A stretch of DNA of 27,036 nucleotides from AG-12 sp027339635 (GCA_027339635.1 DAHWNZ010000035.1:1-27036), one strand, 5' to 3'. Counted from the stretch's first letter, positions 13,808 through 21,914 are shown. Numbers and translations are program-made. The notes: generated by a model not told the origin, from the letters alone.

Positions 13808-14955
13808 TGAGCCGACGGGGCAACGGCGAGGGGTCGATCTACCGTCGAGCCGCCGACGGCCGCTGGGTCGCGGCGATCACCTGGCCGACGGGCCGACGGC
13901 AGAAGTGGTACGCGAAGAGCCGGACCGAGGCGGCTGCAAAGCTGGCTGAGGCTGTCCGGGCTCAGGATGTGAATCGGTCTGGTGCCGGATTCCGCCTGAG
14001 GACCGACGAATTCTTGGCGCAATGGCTGGAGGGGGTCAAGCCAAGGCTCGGGCCGAGGACGTGGGTGCGGTACGAACAGCTGCTCCGTATCCACGCGGTG
14101 CCGGCCATCGGCCGAATCCCCCTGGCGCGTCTTGGCCCTCGGGACCTCCAGCTTTGCTATGCGGCGGCGGCGGCCAAGGGGATCAGCTCGTCAACCGTTC
14201 ACCGGCTCCACTCGGTGCTGCACAAGGCCCTCAGGCAGGCCGAACAGTGGGAACTCGTGAGCCGTTCCGCCGCCGCCCTGGTGGAAGCGCCTCAGGACGC
14301 CCCGAGCGAGATGTCCACGCTGGACGCGGAACAGGTGCAGCTGCTCCTGACCGCCGCGCAAGGCAACCGCCTGGAGGCCCTGTACGTGCTCGCAGTGACC
14401 ACTGGGATGCGGCAGGGGCAGCTGCTCGGCCTGCGCTGGCAGGACGTGGACCTCGACCACGGATCACTCGCCGTGGTCCGGAATCTTCAGCCGCTCCCAG
14501 GCCTTGGTCTGACCAGCACGAAGCGGCAGAAGACGGAGAAGTCAAGGCATCGGGTCGAGCTGGGCGTCTTGGCGGTCGAAGCCTTGCGGGCTCACAAGGC
14601 GCGTCAGGCTGACGAACGGAGCATGGCTGGGGCCGCCTGGGAGGACCACGATCTGGTGTTCCCTCACTTCCTCGGCGGCCCAATGAGTAGGACCCGACTG
14701 GTCCGCCAGGGGTTTGAGCCGCTGCTGAGGGCTGCGGACCTGCCCCGAATTCGGTTCCACGATCTGCGCCACACTACGGCAACGCTTCTGCTGAGCCAGG
14801 GCGTTCACCCGAAGATCGTTTCCGATCTGCTGGGCCACTCGACCACGGCGATCACCCTCAACACGTACTCCCACGTCACTCAGACCATGAGCCGGGCGGC
14901 GGCGGACACCCTCGACTCGCTGCTCCAGATTGCTCCATCGGAAGGCCCGGCTTGA
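13807..14955 (+). CDS. int: Tyrosine-family site-specific integrase
   Basis: A 382-residue integrase that would recombine the element with the 3' end of the adjacent tRNA-Leu gene. Residues ~5-55 form an AP2-like arm-binding domain (GEGSIYRRAADGRWVAAITW), ~65-165 the core-binding domain, and ~170-370 the catalytic domain. The catalytic set is complete: R202 (TTGMRQG), the beta-hairpin lysine K242 (KRQKTEKSRHR), H318-x-x-R321 (HDLRH), H344 (LLGHST) and the nucleophile Y354 (LNTYSHV). Its GTG start overlaps the previous stop. The 3' end of the gene and the next 25 bases hold four TGCTCCA repeats, probable arm-type binding sites. Confidence 0.96.
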   Translation: MSRRGNGEGSIYRRAADGRWVAAITWPTGRRQKWYAKSRTEAAAKLAEAVRAQDVNRSGAGFRLRTDEFLAQWLEGVKPRLGPRTWVRYEQLLRIHAVPAIGRIPLARLGPRDLQLCYAAAAAKGISSSTVHRLHSVLHKALRQAEQWELVSRSAAALVEAPQDAPSEMSTLDAEQVQLLLTAAQGNRLEALYVLAVTTGMRQGQLLGLRWQDVDLDHGSLAVVRNLQPLPGLGLTSTKRQKTEKSRHRVELGVLAVEALRAHKARQADERSMAGAAWEDHDLVFPHFLGGPMSRTRLVRQGFEPLLRAADLPRIRFHDLRHTTATLLLSQGVHPKIVSDLLGHSTTAITLNTYSHVTQTMSRAAADTLDSLLQIAPSEGPA

Positions 14956-14979
14956 GCACGTTGCTCCACTACTGCTCCA
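14921..14979 (+). repeat. Four phased TGCTCCA repeats at the integrase gene end (arm-site candidates)
   Basis: TGCTCCA occurs at 14921-14927, 14931-14937, 14962-14968 and 14973-14979. The start-to-start distances are 10, 31 and 11 bases, about one, three and one helical turns, so all copies face the same side of DNA. They lie 64-122 bases from the tRNA 3' end, as arm-type sites of tyrosine integrases do. Confidence 0.6.
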
Positions 14980-15042
14980 CAAACGCCATGAGGTGGAACC
15001 CGGTGTGGCGTCGCCAGCCCTTAAGCGAGATCAAAATATGGG

Positions 15043-15080
15043 TACCGGGGATGGGATTCGAACCCATACGCTCTTGCGAG
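15043..15080. other. Right attachment site core within the tRNA-Leu 3' half
   Basis: The tRNA 3' end faces the integrase, so recombination is expected between the anticodon loop and the T-arm/acceptor end. The T-arm and acceptor part (15043-15066 on this strand) is the usual duplicated core. The exact crossover cannot be placed without the left-end copy, which is not in the window. Confidence 0.55.
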
Positions 15081-15125
15081 CTGCGGTTTTTAAGACCGCT
15101 GCGGCTACCATTACGCCACCCCGGC
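15043..15125 (-). tRNA. tRNA-Leu (anticodon UAA)
   Basis: The minus strand folds into a class II tRNA of 83 bases. The acceptor stem is GCCGGGG with CCCCGGT (first pair G-U), the D-arm is GCG...CGC with a TAATGGTAGC loop, and the anticodon stem-loop is GCGGT-CTTAAAA-ACCGC, which gives anticodon TAA. The long variable arm is GCTC-GCAA-GAGC and the T-arm is ATGGG-TTCGAAT-CCCAT. The discriminator base is A; the encoded sequence continues CCCA rather than CCA, so the CCA end would be added enzymatically. The long variable arm and UAA anticodon identify it as leucine. It is the integration target of the element on its left and remains intact. Confidence 0.93.
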
Positions 15126-15142
15126 CCCGACGGGCGAATCGC

Positions 15143-15148
15143 AGATTA
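15143..15148 (-). promoter_or_regulatory. -10 box candidate for tRNA-Leu
   Basis: TAATCT on the minus strand lies 17 bases before the tRNA 5' end, leaving a short leader. The -35 region is not clear. The tRNA promoter is therefore on the chromosomal side and was not disturbed by integration. Confidence 0.4.
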
Positions 15149-15278
15149 CCGCCACAGCCGGTCGGTCCGTTGGTTTGAGCCCCAAATCGGTGCCCTTCGC
15201 CCCGGGCGTTCCAACGAGATGGATTACGCTCTGAGAATAGGGGGCGGGCATCATTACCGGCTTGCGGAGGTTGCCAAC

Positions 15279-15569
15279 TTGACGTTTCTATTCCTGTTGA
15301 CCGCCGGCCCAAGAACGGATGCGGCGGATACGGTGACCGAACTGGCGGCGGCGGCTCAGCAGCTGGGGCACCAGGTCACGGTATTCTTGGCTGGGGACGG
15401 CGTAGCCCACGCCGGCAGCCTGGCGGGTCGGTTCGCGGTCACGCTCTGCGATGCGGACCTCAGGTGGCGTCAGGTGGTGGCGGCCGAGACGCCGGGTGTG
15501 ACCCGAGGAAGTCTGGCCGACTTCGCCAGGCTCGCGCGCGGAGCCGACAGGATACTCAGCTTCGGATGA
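15279..15569 (+). CDS. DsrE/TusD-like sulfur-relay protein
   Basis: A 96-residue protein from TTG 15279, with GGAGG (15266-15270) eight bases upstream. It opens with a strand, TFLFLLTAGPRTDAADT, then VTVFLAGDGVAHAG, and ends ADRILSFG, as in the DsrE fold. The key cysteine C57 lies in VTLCDADLRWR, matching the position of the active cysteine of TusD/DsrE (CVAAALRRG in E. coli), which carries sulfur as a persulfide. It begins a four-gene run with DsrF- and DsrH-like proteins and an E1-like enzyme, so it probably passes sulfur to a carrier for tRNA thiolation or a cofactor. The frame is open upstream across the tRNA, which is not coding. Confidence 0.82.
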   Translation: MTFLFLLTAGPRTDAADTVTELAAAAQQLGHQVTVFLAGDGVAHAGSLAGRFAVTLCDADLRWRQVVAAETPGVTRGSLADFARLARGADRILSFG

Positions 15570-15589
15570 GGTCCACGGAGGGTACCGTC

Positions 15590-15928
15590 ATGGTGCTGGC
15601 GAGAGGAGCACTTGCTGACGACCGGGCGGCGCTGGCCTTGAGGGTCGCCCTGGCCCTGCCGCTGGGCTGCCCGTCTGTGGTGTTGGCCCTGGTTGGGCCG
15701 GCAGCGGCTCTGGCGGTGCCGGGAGCTGCTCCCGGAGGCAGGGCGACTCAGGTTGCCCGCGAGTTGGCGGCCTTGGTCGACGACGAGGAGGTGCCGGTGT
15801 TGGTGGAGCAGGAGTCGCTGGTGGCAATGGGGCTTGAGGACAGTGGCCTGCATCCCGGCGTGTCCCAGATCGCCCGCTGGGAGATCCACCGGGCCTGTCT
15901 TGAGGCGAGGTCCTGCATTGTCATCTGA
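15590..15928 (+). CDS. DsrF/TusC-like protein
   Basis: A 112-residue protein from ATG 15590, with GGAGGG seven bases upstream. It is very hydrophobic in the first half (ALRVALALPLGCPSVVLALV), then LAALVDDEEVPVLVEQESLVAMGLE, which fits the DsrF pattern of a strand followed by a (V/L)VEEESLxxxGL segment, and ends in a strand. It lies between the TusD-like and TusB-like proteins, the position of TusC/DsrF. Its sequence match is the weakest of the three, so it is named mainly by context. In the known heterohexamer this subunit is structural and lacks the active cysteine. Confidence 0.65.
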   Translation: MVLARGALADDRAALALRVALALPLGCPSVVLALVGPAAALAVPGAAPGGRATQVARELAALVDDEEVPVLVEQESLVAMGLEDSGLHPGVSQIARWEIHRACLEARSCIVI

Positions 15929-16202
15929 GAGCGGCGGGGTCCTCCATCTGATCACCAGATTGAGTGACGAGCGGGCCTGGAACGTCGCGTCCCTGGGTGA
16001 GAACCCCGTGATCGTGCTGGCTCACGACGCCGTCATGGAGACGCCGGCCTCTGTCGGCGCCCTAATGGGGCCCACCAAGGCCACCATTTTGGCTGTGGAG
16101 CGGGACGCTCTCCGCCGTGGGGTAGGCGCCAGGTGGCCGGGCGTCGGATATCCAGAGCTCATCGAGCTCATGGTGGCGGCCGACCGGGTGGTCTCATGGT
16201 GA
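15918..16202 (+). CDS. DsrH/TusB-like sulfur-relay protein
   Basis: A 94-residue protein from TTG 15918, overlapping the previous gene by 11 bases, with GAGG seven bases upstream. It follows the DsrH/TusB layout: VLHLITRLSDERA at the start, NPVIVLAHDAVM in the middle (VLLLEDGV in relatives), then ATILAVERDALRRGVG and the ending LIELMVAADRVVSW, which aligns with the E. coli TusB end (DYTDFVRLTVKHPSQMAW). It probably completes the DsrEFH-type complex. Its stop overlaps the next start (ATG 16196) by seven bases, so the E1-like enzyme is coupled to it. Confidence 0.78.
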   Translation: MSSESGGVLHLITRLSDERAWNVASLGENPVIVLAHDAVMETPASVGALMGPTKATILAVERDALRRGVGARWPGVGYPELIELMVAADRVVSW

Positions 16203-16987
16203 GGGAGCCATCGGCCGTCAGCGCTCCTAGCACCTTGTCCGACGCCGAGGTGGAGCGCTACAGCCGTCAGCTGCTGGTACCCGGATTCTCCGAGAGGCAA
16301 CAACTGCGGCTGGGAGAATCCAGGGTCGTCATCATCGGCTGCGGAGGTCTTGGCGGCCCCGCCGGCCTTTACCTGGCGGGGGCTGGCGTGGGCCGCATCG
16401 ATCTGGTAGACCCGGACCTGGTGGCCCTCGACAACCTGCACCGGCAGGTCGCGTACCGAACCGCCGATGTGGGCAGACCGAAGGTTGTGGCGCTGGCCGA
16501 GTCCCTGGTGGCCCTCAATCCCACAGTCAGGGTCAGAGCTTTCCAGCGGGTCCTGGGGGATGCCTCATTCGATGAGATCCTCGGGGACGCATCGGTGATT
16601 GTGGAGTGCTCCGACAGCCCTGGCCTTAAGTTCGCTGTCAATGACTGGGCGGTGGCCCTGGGGATTCCCCTGGTGGTCGGGGGCGCCATCGGCTGGAGAG
16701 GGCAGGTGACCACTGTGCTACCTGGCGGGGGTTGCTTCAGGTGTCTGTTTCGAGGGCCGAGCGAGGAGATGGAGCGAAGCTGTCGCTCAAGTGGTGTGAT
16801 CGGACCGCTGGTGGGGGTCATCGGGGCCCTACAGGCCCAGGAGGTAGTCCTTGTGCTGGGCGGAGGGGGTGGGGCAACCAGTCGGCTCACCGACTTCGAC
16901 GCGCAGAGCGGTCGCTGGCGCACCCTGACCGTGGCGACCACCAGCGAATGTTCGGTGCATCGCCTGGAGACCGCCGCCCGGCCATAA
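16196..16987 (+). CDS. MoeB/ThiF-family E1-like adenylyltransferase
   Basis: A 263-residue enzyme that would adenylate the C-terminal glycine of a ubiquitin-like sulfur carrier. The first helix has the adenylation-site arginine context ERYSRQLLVPGF; the nucleotide loop is GCGGLGG (48-54), followed by DPDLVALDNLHRQ, GRPKV and ECSDSPGLK. One zinc pair is CFRC (C180, C183). The second, normally CxxC near the C-terminus, is C252-S-V-H255, so one ligand is His. C196, in SCRSSGVIGPLVGVIG, is the cysteine before the conserved G(V/I)xGPLxGVIG helix. It is coupled to the DsrEFH-like genes, which suggests a shared sulfur transfer route. No carrier (MoaD/ThiS) gene is in the window. MoeB and ThiF cannot be told apart here. 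Confidence 0.9.
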   Translation: MVREPSAVSAPSTLSDAEVERYSRQLLVPGFSERQQLRLGESRVVIIGCGGLGGPAGLYLAGAGVGRIDLVDPDLVALDNLHRQVAYRTADVGRPKVVALAESLVALNPTVRVRAFQRVLGDASFDEILGDASVIVECSDSPGLKFAVNDWAVALGIPLVVGGAIGWRGQVTTVLPGGGCFRCLFRGPSEEMERSCRSSGVIGPLVGVIGALQAQEVVLVLGGGGGATSRLTDFDAQSGRWRTLTVATTSECSVHRLETAARP

Positions 16988-17128
16988 TTGGGCGATGCTC
17001 TCGCCAGCCGCAGTTCCGATGCGTCCGCCGTTGCCTTCTTCTGCCGTGCTCCACCGCTTCGGTGAGGGGACGGAGCCGCCATCCATTGACCACCTGGCAG
17101 GAGCCAAGTTCGGGGCCGGAGGGACGTT

Positions 17129-17725
17129 GTGACTGCACCCGCTCTTCCGCCACCCAGCGAGCAGGGGACCCGGCACCGGGTGGCCAGCTCCGTCGAGCTG
17201 TGGCGCCGCACTCGGCTGATTGTCATCTATATGGCGGTGGTCTTCCTGGTGGTCGAGGGCATCACCGTCTACGGCCACCATCAGTTCGATCCCAGCTACC
17301 TCGTGGTGTCGGCTGTTCTGCTGCTGATGGCGGCGGCCATCTATCTGCGACAGCGCACGCACTATGTGGAACTCGGCCCAGACGGCCTCCTCCTGCGTTC
17401 GTCGTTCAAGAGTGCGGCAATCCCCTACACCCGTCTGCGCCAGAGCCGTTGCCAGACCCTCCGCCAGTTCTTCGACGCACCCACTCGCAGGGAGCTCCTC
17501 ACCGGTAGCCTGAGCCGCTTCGCCGGGATGTCGGCCTGCATCGTGAGGGTCGACCTGGATCCGGCCGAGCTACTCCAGATCGGTCGTCTGTTGGGACGAC
17601 GGACGGTGCTGGAACAGGACTTGATTCTGGTGGTGCAGAATGCAGCCGCGCTCGACCGCGGCTTGCAGCTCCGGATCAAGAAGAGGCCCCCCGCCCCCGC
17701 GGCCCGTGCCGCTCGGCGGAAATGA
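17129..17725 (+). CDS. Membrane protein with two helices and PH-like cytoplasmic domain
   Basis: A 198-residue protein from GTG 17129, with GGAGGG five bases upstream. Two helices, LIVIYMAVVFLVVEGITVYG (~29-50) and YLVVSAVLLLMAAAIYLRQR (~57-77), are followed by a beta-rich part (VELGPDGLLLRSSFKSAAIPY) that resembles bacterial PH-like domains, and a basic tail. It precedes the PMT-family gene with a four-base overlap (ATGA), so it may assist glycosylation or merely share its transcript. Function unknown. The 141 bases before it hold no clear gene. Confidence 0.75.
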   Translation: MTAPALPPPSEQGTRHRVASSVELWRRTRLIVIYMAVVFLVVEGITVYGHHQFDPSYLVVSAVLLLMAAAIYLRQRTHYVELGPDGLLLRSSFKSAAIPYTRLRQSRCQTLRQFFDAPTRRELLTGSLSRFAGMSACIVRVDLDPAELLQIGRLLGRRTVLEQDLILVVQNAAALDRGLQLRIKKRPPAPAARAARRK

Positions 17726-19620
17726 ACGGGGAGCTGAGACAGAAGGTTCGCACCGAGGGTCCGTGGGCGCTCGCAGCCGCCCTGGTGTTCAGCTTGGCCA
17801 GCGTGGTCCTGGGCTGGCCGATGAATCCCTTGGTGGCGATGGTCATGGCGGGGTCGGTCTGGGGGGTCTCGTTGCTCCTGCGCCAACACCGGGGGATCAC
17901 AGGCGTAGACGGGAAGGACTGTGTGATCGCCGGAGTTCTGATCGCGGCCGCCCTCGGGGTCAGACTCGCGAGTCCCATCTACTTCGACTTTCTACAGGGA
18001 AACCTGAGCCCTGTCAGCACGGTGGCGGCGCCTGCCGGGGTCCACCGGTCGCCGACCCACGACATCTTCGGGATCGGAGCTTGGGGGCTCGGCTATCCCT
18101 ACAACAAGGCGGGTTGCACCGATGCTCCGGTCGGCCCCCAAAACCAGGAGAAGTACACCTGCGGGTACGTGTTCGACGAGGTCTACTTCCCGGTCGACGC
18201 GCTCAAGGACCTCAAGGGAATTGACTTTTTTGATCCGGAGCCACCGCTCACCAAGCTGATCATCGCCGGCGGCATCAGCTGGCTCGGTTTCAACACCTGG
18301 GGCTGGAGGATCATGTCGGCCATCCTGGGGAGCCTGGTCATCGGCGTCCTCTATTTCATCGCCCGCAGGCTGTGGCGGCGCAACCGGATCTTCCCAACCC
18401 TGGCAGCACTGTTCTTCAGCCTGGATGGCTTGGAACTGGTCGAGTCCAGGACCGGAGTGATCGATGTGATCGCCGTCTTCTTCGTGATGCTCGCCTACTG
18501 GATGTTCTTGCTCCACTGGCACGCTCGCACCAAAAACCAGTGGCGCGCCACGCTCTACCTGACCGCGGTCGCCTCGGGGCTGGGGCTCGCTTGCAAGGCG
18601 GACATGATTCCGGCCGTCCTGCTCATGGTGGTGCTCCTGCTTGGGCGCTTCATTAGACCCCACCTCAGGGTCCGCCTGGGAACAGGGGGCTCGTCGCGGT
18701 GGCTCGTGCCTCCCGCCCCCGATGACCCCCTGGAGGCGGCGCGCCGGACCATGGTGGCGGGGCTGGCGTGGACATGGCACTACCTGCTGGCGGGCGCGAT
18801 CATCCTATTCATCTTTTACTTGTCGTTCTTTCGCTACTGGACCATCTCCCACAGCCTCTACGTCAACTTCGCCAACACCCAGGGACCCACGGCGACCTGT
18901 ACCGGATTCGTCGCCAAGGCGTCGGTCTGCGACCTCCCGGTGGCGATGCCGCTCCAGGAGTATCACCTGGCGTCGCTGGACTTCTGGCTCCCCACCGGCT
19001 TCAACCTCATCCAGTCGCTGGCGGATGTGGAGTGGAACAGCCTTGGCAGCCTGAGCTACCAGGCGACGCTGAAGGCGACGCACCCCTTTGCTTCGCCCTT
19101 CTACTCCTGGCCCCTGGATGCTCATCCTGTGCTCTTCTACGCGACCTACACCGGCAACGGCGTCACCACCGTTGCCGGGCAGACGGTCTCCAACTACACC
19201 TGGATCTCAGACATGGGCAACCCCGCCATCTTCTGGCTCGGAATGTTCGCCCTCGCCTTCCTGCTGTACCTGGTGATGAGACGGCGGGACCGGGTCGCCC
19301 TCTTCATTCTCGGAGGCTTTCTCTTCGACTGGCTCGTTCTGTGGTCCTGGCCGTCTCGGATCCTATTCTTCTATGAATATATAGAGGCCCTCCCATTCGT
19401 GTGCCTGGCTCTCGCCTACGTCTGCGCCAGATTGATCGACCGTCAGGCGGTGATCCAGGTGGCGAGGCTGCGACTCGGAACCCACAGCCTCGCCCCCATC
19501 TCCGGAGCGGTGGTACTGGCGGTCATCCTCTGCTTCGCCTACTTCTACCCCCTTTGGACCGGCCAGCCGATCCCGTCCACCGACTTCTTCCAGCACATCT
19601 GGATCCCGGGCTGGTACTGA
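17722..19620 (+). CDS. PMT-family protein mannosyltransferase (GT39)
   Basis: A 632-residue multipass membrane enzyme of the dolichyl-phosphate-mannose protein mannosyltransferase family, which moves mannose from polyprenyl phosphate to Ser/Thr of secreted proteins. The catalytic acidic pair is D152-E153 in FDEVYFPVDAL, followed by DPEPPLTKLIIAGGISWLG, the counterpart of the HPPLGKLLIA motif; the aromatic helix GWRIMSAILG follows. About ten further helices lead to the C-terminal GWY. Two pairs of cysteines lie in predicted external loops (C132/C147 and the pair near TATCTGF/SVCDLP), probably disulfides. The start is ATG 17722, overlapping the preceding gene. Confidence 0.9.
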   Translation: MNGELRQKVRTEGPWALAAALVFSLASVVLGWPMNPLVAMVMAGSVWGVSLLLRQHRGITGVDGKDCVIAGVLIAAALGVRLASPIYFDFLQGNLSPVSTVAAPAGVHRSPTHDIFGIGAWGLGYPYNKAGCTDAPVGPQNQEKYTCGYVFDEVYFPVDALKDLKGIDFFDPEPPLTKLIIAGGISWLGFNTWGWRIMSAILGSLVIGVLYFIARRLWRRNRIFPTLAALFFSLDGLELVESRTGVIDVIAVFFVMLAYWMFLLHWHARTKNQWRATLYLTAVASGLGLACKADMIPAVLLMVVLLLGRFIRPHLRVRLGTGGSSRWLVPPAPDDPLEAARRTMVAGLAWTWHYLLAGAIILFIFYLSFFRYWTISHSLYVNFANTQGPTATCTGFVAKASVCDLPVAMPLQEYHLASLDFWLPTGFNLIQSLADVEWNSLGSLSYQATLKATHPFASPFYSWPLDAHPVLFYATYTGNGVTTVAGQTVSNYTWISDMGNPAIFWLGMFALAFLLYLVMRRRDRVALFILGGFLFDWLVLWSWPSRILFFYEYIEALPFVCLALAYVCARLIDRQAVIQVARLRLGTHSLAPISGAVVLAVILCFAYFYPLWTGQPIPSTDFFQHIWIPGWY

Positions 19621-19633
19621 CGGCGGACCCACC

Positions 19634-21841
19634 TTGCTTGGAATAACCGCCTACTGGGTGCTCGTGGCCCTGGCGGGATTCGGCCTGGTGGACCTGATCC
19701 CGCGTCGCTGGTTTCCCCTGGAGCGGCTCGCAGCGAGTCTGGCGGTTGGCCTGGTGGGCTCGACCGCGCTGAGCTTCGGCCTGTCACTCTGGCTCGGGGT
19801 GGGAAGCCTGACCGCCCTGCTCGGCCCGACCCTGATTGCGCTCACAGCGGGAGGGCTGGGGTGGCGCAGATGGGCGGCCAGGGCCAATCGGGAGTGGCTT
19901 GGGGATCAGCTGCGTCGGCCGGGCAGGTGGAGCCGCGACACCCGTTGGGCCACCGCGGTGACCGCCATCCTGGGCGTCGCGTTCTGGCTCCTCTTCCGGG
20001 GCGCACTCTACCCCGGCCCCGGGGGACAGCTGCTGGCCAATGGCCATGTATGGGCGGACTGGTCGGTCCACGCCAGCTATGCCCAGAGCTTCTTTTTGGG
20101 GCACAACCTGCCGCCCACGGACTCGCTGGAGTCCGGCACCGCCATGCGCTACCCGTTCCTGGTCGACTTTCAGCCGGCGATGCTGGAAGCCGTAGGACAG
20201 AATCTGTACGGAAGCCTCGACATCGCGTCATTCCTAATCGGCTGGGCCGCCAGCGTGTTGATATGGCATCTAGCGCTGAGGGTCACCCGCCGCCCGGTGG
20301 CGGCGACGGTTGCCGTCGCCCTGCTGCTCCTGGGCGGGGGCCTTGGGTTCGTGGGCCTGTACTCCGACGGGTGTCGTCAGGTGGCGGGATCGGCGACTGC
20401 GGCCAACGCCTGCACCACGCTCACCCCGTCAACTCCCAGCGCGGTCCTCGGCTTCATCACCCACCTGCCGACCCTGCTCACTCACCTGCCGCGTTCCTAC
20501 GACGGCGAGGGACCGGCGGCGCCCGCCCTACCTGATCTTCAGTGGTACGAGCCGCTGTTGGTCTACTGGATGCCCCAGCGCGACTTCGCGTATGGAATGG
20601 CGCTGGTCGCCCTGACCGCGTCGTTGCTCTGGGAGTCCGCTGTCGTGCGGCGGCCCGGGCTGCTGATCTCGGCCGGTCTGTTGGGTGCGTGCCTCCCGTT
20701 CTTCAATCCGTTCGGATATCTCGTTGTTGGTTTGCTCGGGCTCTGGTGGCTTGCCAGAAGCAAGCTCTGGACAGGGCTTGGGGCCTTCGGCCTGCCCCTG
20801 CTCCTGATCGGCTTGCCCCAGCTCTGGTTCGTGGTCTCCGGCCCAAAGGGGCAGCTTGGGGGGCCGGTCGGAACCAACCTCTTTCCTCAGATTGACCTCG
20901 GCTGGCTCTCCCACGCGGCGGTTGCGTGTACCGCCGGACAGTTTCGGGCCGGCGACGTCTGCGACAGCCTCTATCTGGCGGGAGCATCGCTGCCGACCAT
21001 GATCGCGTATGTCACCAAGACGCTGACGGAAGGCTCGTTCTACACCTCGTTTGCGGGCTTTTGGATCTCCAACACCGGCGTCTTCATCCTCGCTGGACTG
21101 CTGCTCGTGGGGCTGGCCCTGTGGCGACGTGGGGCGTCCGGGGACATCCACCGGCTCCGCCTGATCTCCTTCTGGGCCCCATTCTGGTTTCTCTTCCTGC
21201 TGGCCAACGTGGTCATCACCCAGCCCTGGAACTGGGACAACACCAAACTCCTCTCCTACTGGTATCTCGGGGTCTCGATTCCCGTCGCCTGGCTGCTCAC
21301 ATCTGGGCGCTCCCTGTGGCCTCGGGTGGTCGCGGGGGTCGCCGTGGCCTCCCTGTTGCTCTCGGGGATTCTCAGCTTGGACGCCGCCTTCGTGGGGCAG
21401 AGTGCGGCGGCCCAGGAGGCACCGAGCGGAGCCAGCGCCACCTTTGCGAGCGTGGCAGCCGAGCAGGTGGCAGCGGTGGTCCGGGCACGGACCCCGAGGG
21501 ACGCGATCTTTCTCACCGAGGGACAACCGAACGATCCTGTCACGACGCTGGCCGGTCGGCGAGTTGTCCTGGCCTACGACGGCTGGCTTTGGAGCTACGG
21601 CCAGCCCCTCACGACTCGCTTTGACGCGGTGGCCACGATCTACTCAGGCTGCGGGACGGCAGCCTCCTGCCAAGTCGACGCTCTCCTGCGACGTTATCGA
21701 ATCCAGTACATCGAGTTCGAACCCGGGGACTACAACGACCTGGTGCTCAATAGGGGCTGGTTCGAGAGGCAGCACCTGCCGGTGCTGGTCAGGCGAGGCG
21801 GCTATCTCATACTTCGGGTCACCAGCCTCTGGCGTTCCTGA
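19634..21841 (+). CDS. Large GT-C-like membrane protein, putative glycosyltransferase
   Basis: A 735-residue protein with about 12-14 membrane helices from TTG 19634 (a purine-rich CGGCGGA lies seven bases upstream), 13 bases after the mannosyltransferase. The first external loop contains WADWSVHASYAQSFF and MRYPFLVDFQPA, in the place where GT-C enzymes carry catalytic acidic residues. The C-terminal ~150 residues form a soluble domain (AEQVAAVVRARTPRDAIFLTEG, RRVVLAYDGWLWSYGQP, then LLRRYRIQYIEFEPG) like the external domains of large membrane glycosyltransferases. Three cysteine pairs are in probable external loops (CRQ...ACTT, ACTA...VCDS, SGCG...ASCQ). Donor and acceptor cannot be named. 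Confidence 0.75.
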   Translation: MLGITAYWVLVALAGFGLVDLIPRRWFPLERLAASLAVGLVGSTALSFGLSLWLGVGSLTALLGPTLIALTAGGLGWRRWAARANREWLGDQLRRPGRWSRDTRWATAVTAILGVAFWLLFRGALYPGPGGQLLANGHVWADWSVHASYAQSFFLGHNLPPTDSLESGTAMRYPFLVDFQPAMLEAVGQNLYGSLDIASFLIGWAASVLIWHLALRVTRRPVAATVAVALLLLGGGLGFVGLYSDGCRQVAGSATAANACTTLTPSTPSAVLGFITHLPTLLTHLPRSYDGEGPAAPALPDLQWYEPLLVYWMPQRDFAYGMALVALTASLLWESAVVRRPGLLISAGLLGACLPFFNPFGYLVVGLLGLWWLARSKLWTGLGAFGLPLLLIGLPQLWFVVSGPKGQLGGPVGTNLFPQIDLGWLSHAAVACTAGQFRAGDVCDSLYLAGASLPTMIAYVTKTLTEGSFYTSFAGFWISNTGVFILAGLLLVGLALWRRGASGDIHRLRLISFWAPFWFLFLLANVVITQPWNWDNTKLLSYWYLGVSIPVAWLLTSGRSLWPRVVAGVAVASLLLSGILSLDAAFVGQSAAAQEAPSGASATFASVAAEQVAAVVRARTPRDAIFLTEGQPNDPVTTLAGRRVVLAYDGWLWSYGQPLTTRFDAVATIYSGCGTAASCQVDALLRRYRIQYIEFEPGDYNDLVLNRGWFERQHLPVLVRRGGYLILRVTSLWRS

Positions 21842-21914
21842 TTTCCCCAGTTGAAGGCAGCTGAGCAGTGAGCAGGGCTGGCGCCGGCTCTCCCCGTGGT
21901 GGCGTCTCAGGGCG

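Larger units (their letters stand above)
1..15043. mobile_element. Integrated mobilisable element (right part; left end outside window)
   Basis: The stretch left of the tRNA-Leu gene carries an integrase whose stop codon lies 88 bases from the tRNA 3' end, a MobF relaxase, a ParA partition operon, repeats and a variable cargo block. This is the usual layout of an integrative mobilisable or conjugative element in a tRNA gene. The second attachment copy, expected as a duplicate of the tRNA 3' portion, was not found between 1 and 15000, so the left boundary is beyond the window. No mating-pair-formation, coupling-protein or replication-initiator gene is visible in this part. The cargo between about 7950 and 13300 looks by eye less GC-rich than the relaxase/partition module, which suggests separate acquisition; this was not computed. 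Confidence 0.85.

Noticed and set aside
14952..15278. Extended N-terminus of the DsrE-like gene
   Set aside because: The open frame crosses the tRNA gene; the TTG at 15279 has a good ribosome-binding site and matches the family start.
20528..21526. Long minus-strand frame
   Set aside because: It is antisense to a clear multi-helix membrane protein and has a charged, low-complexity product typical of a shadow frame.
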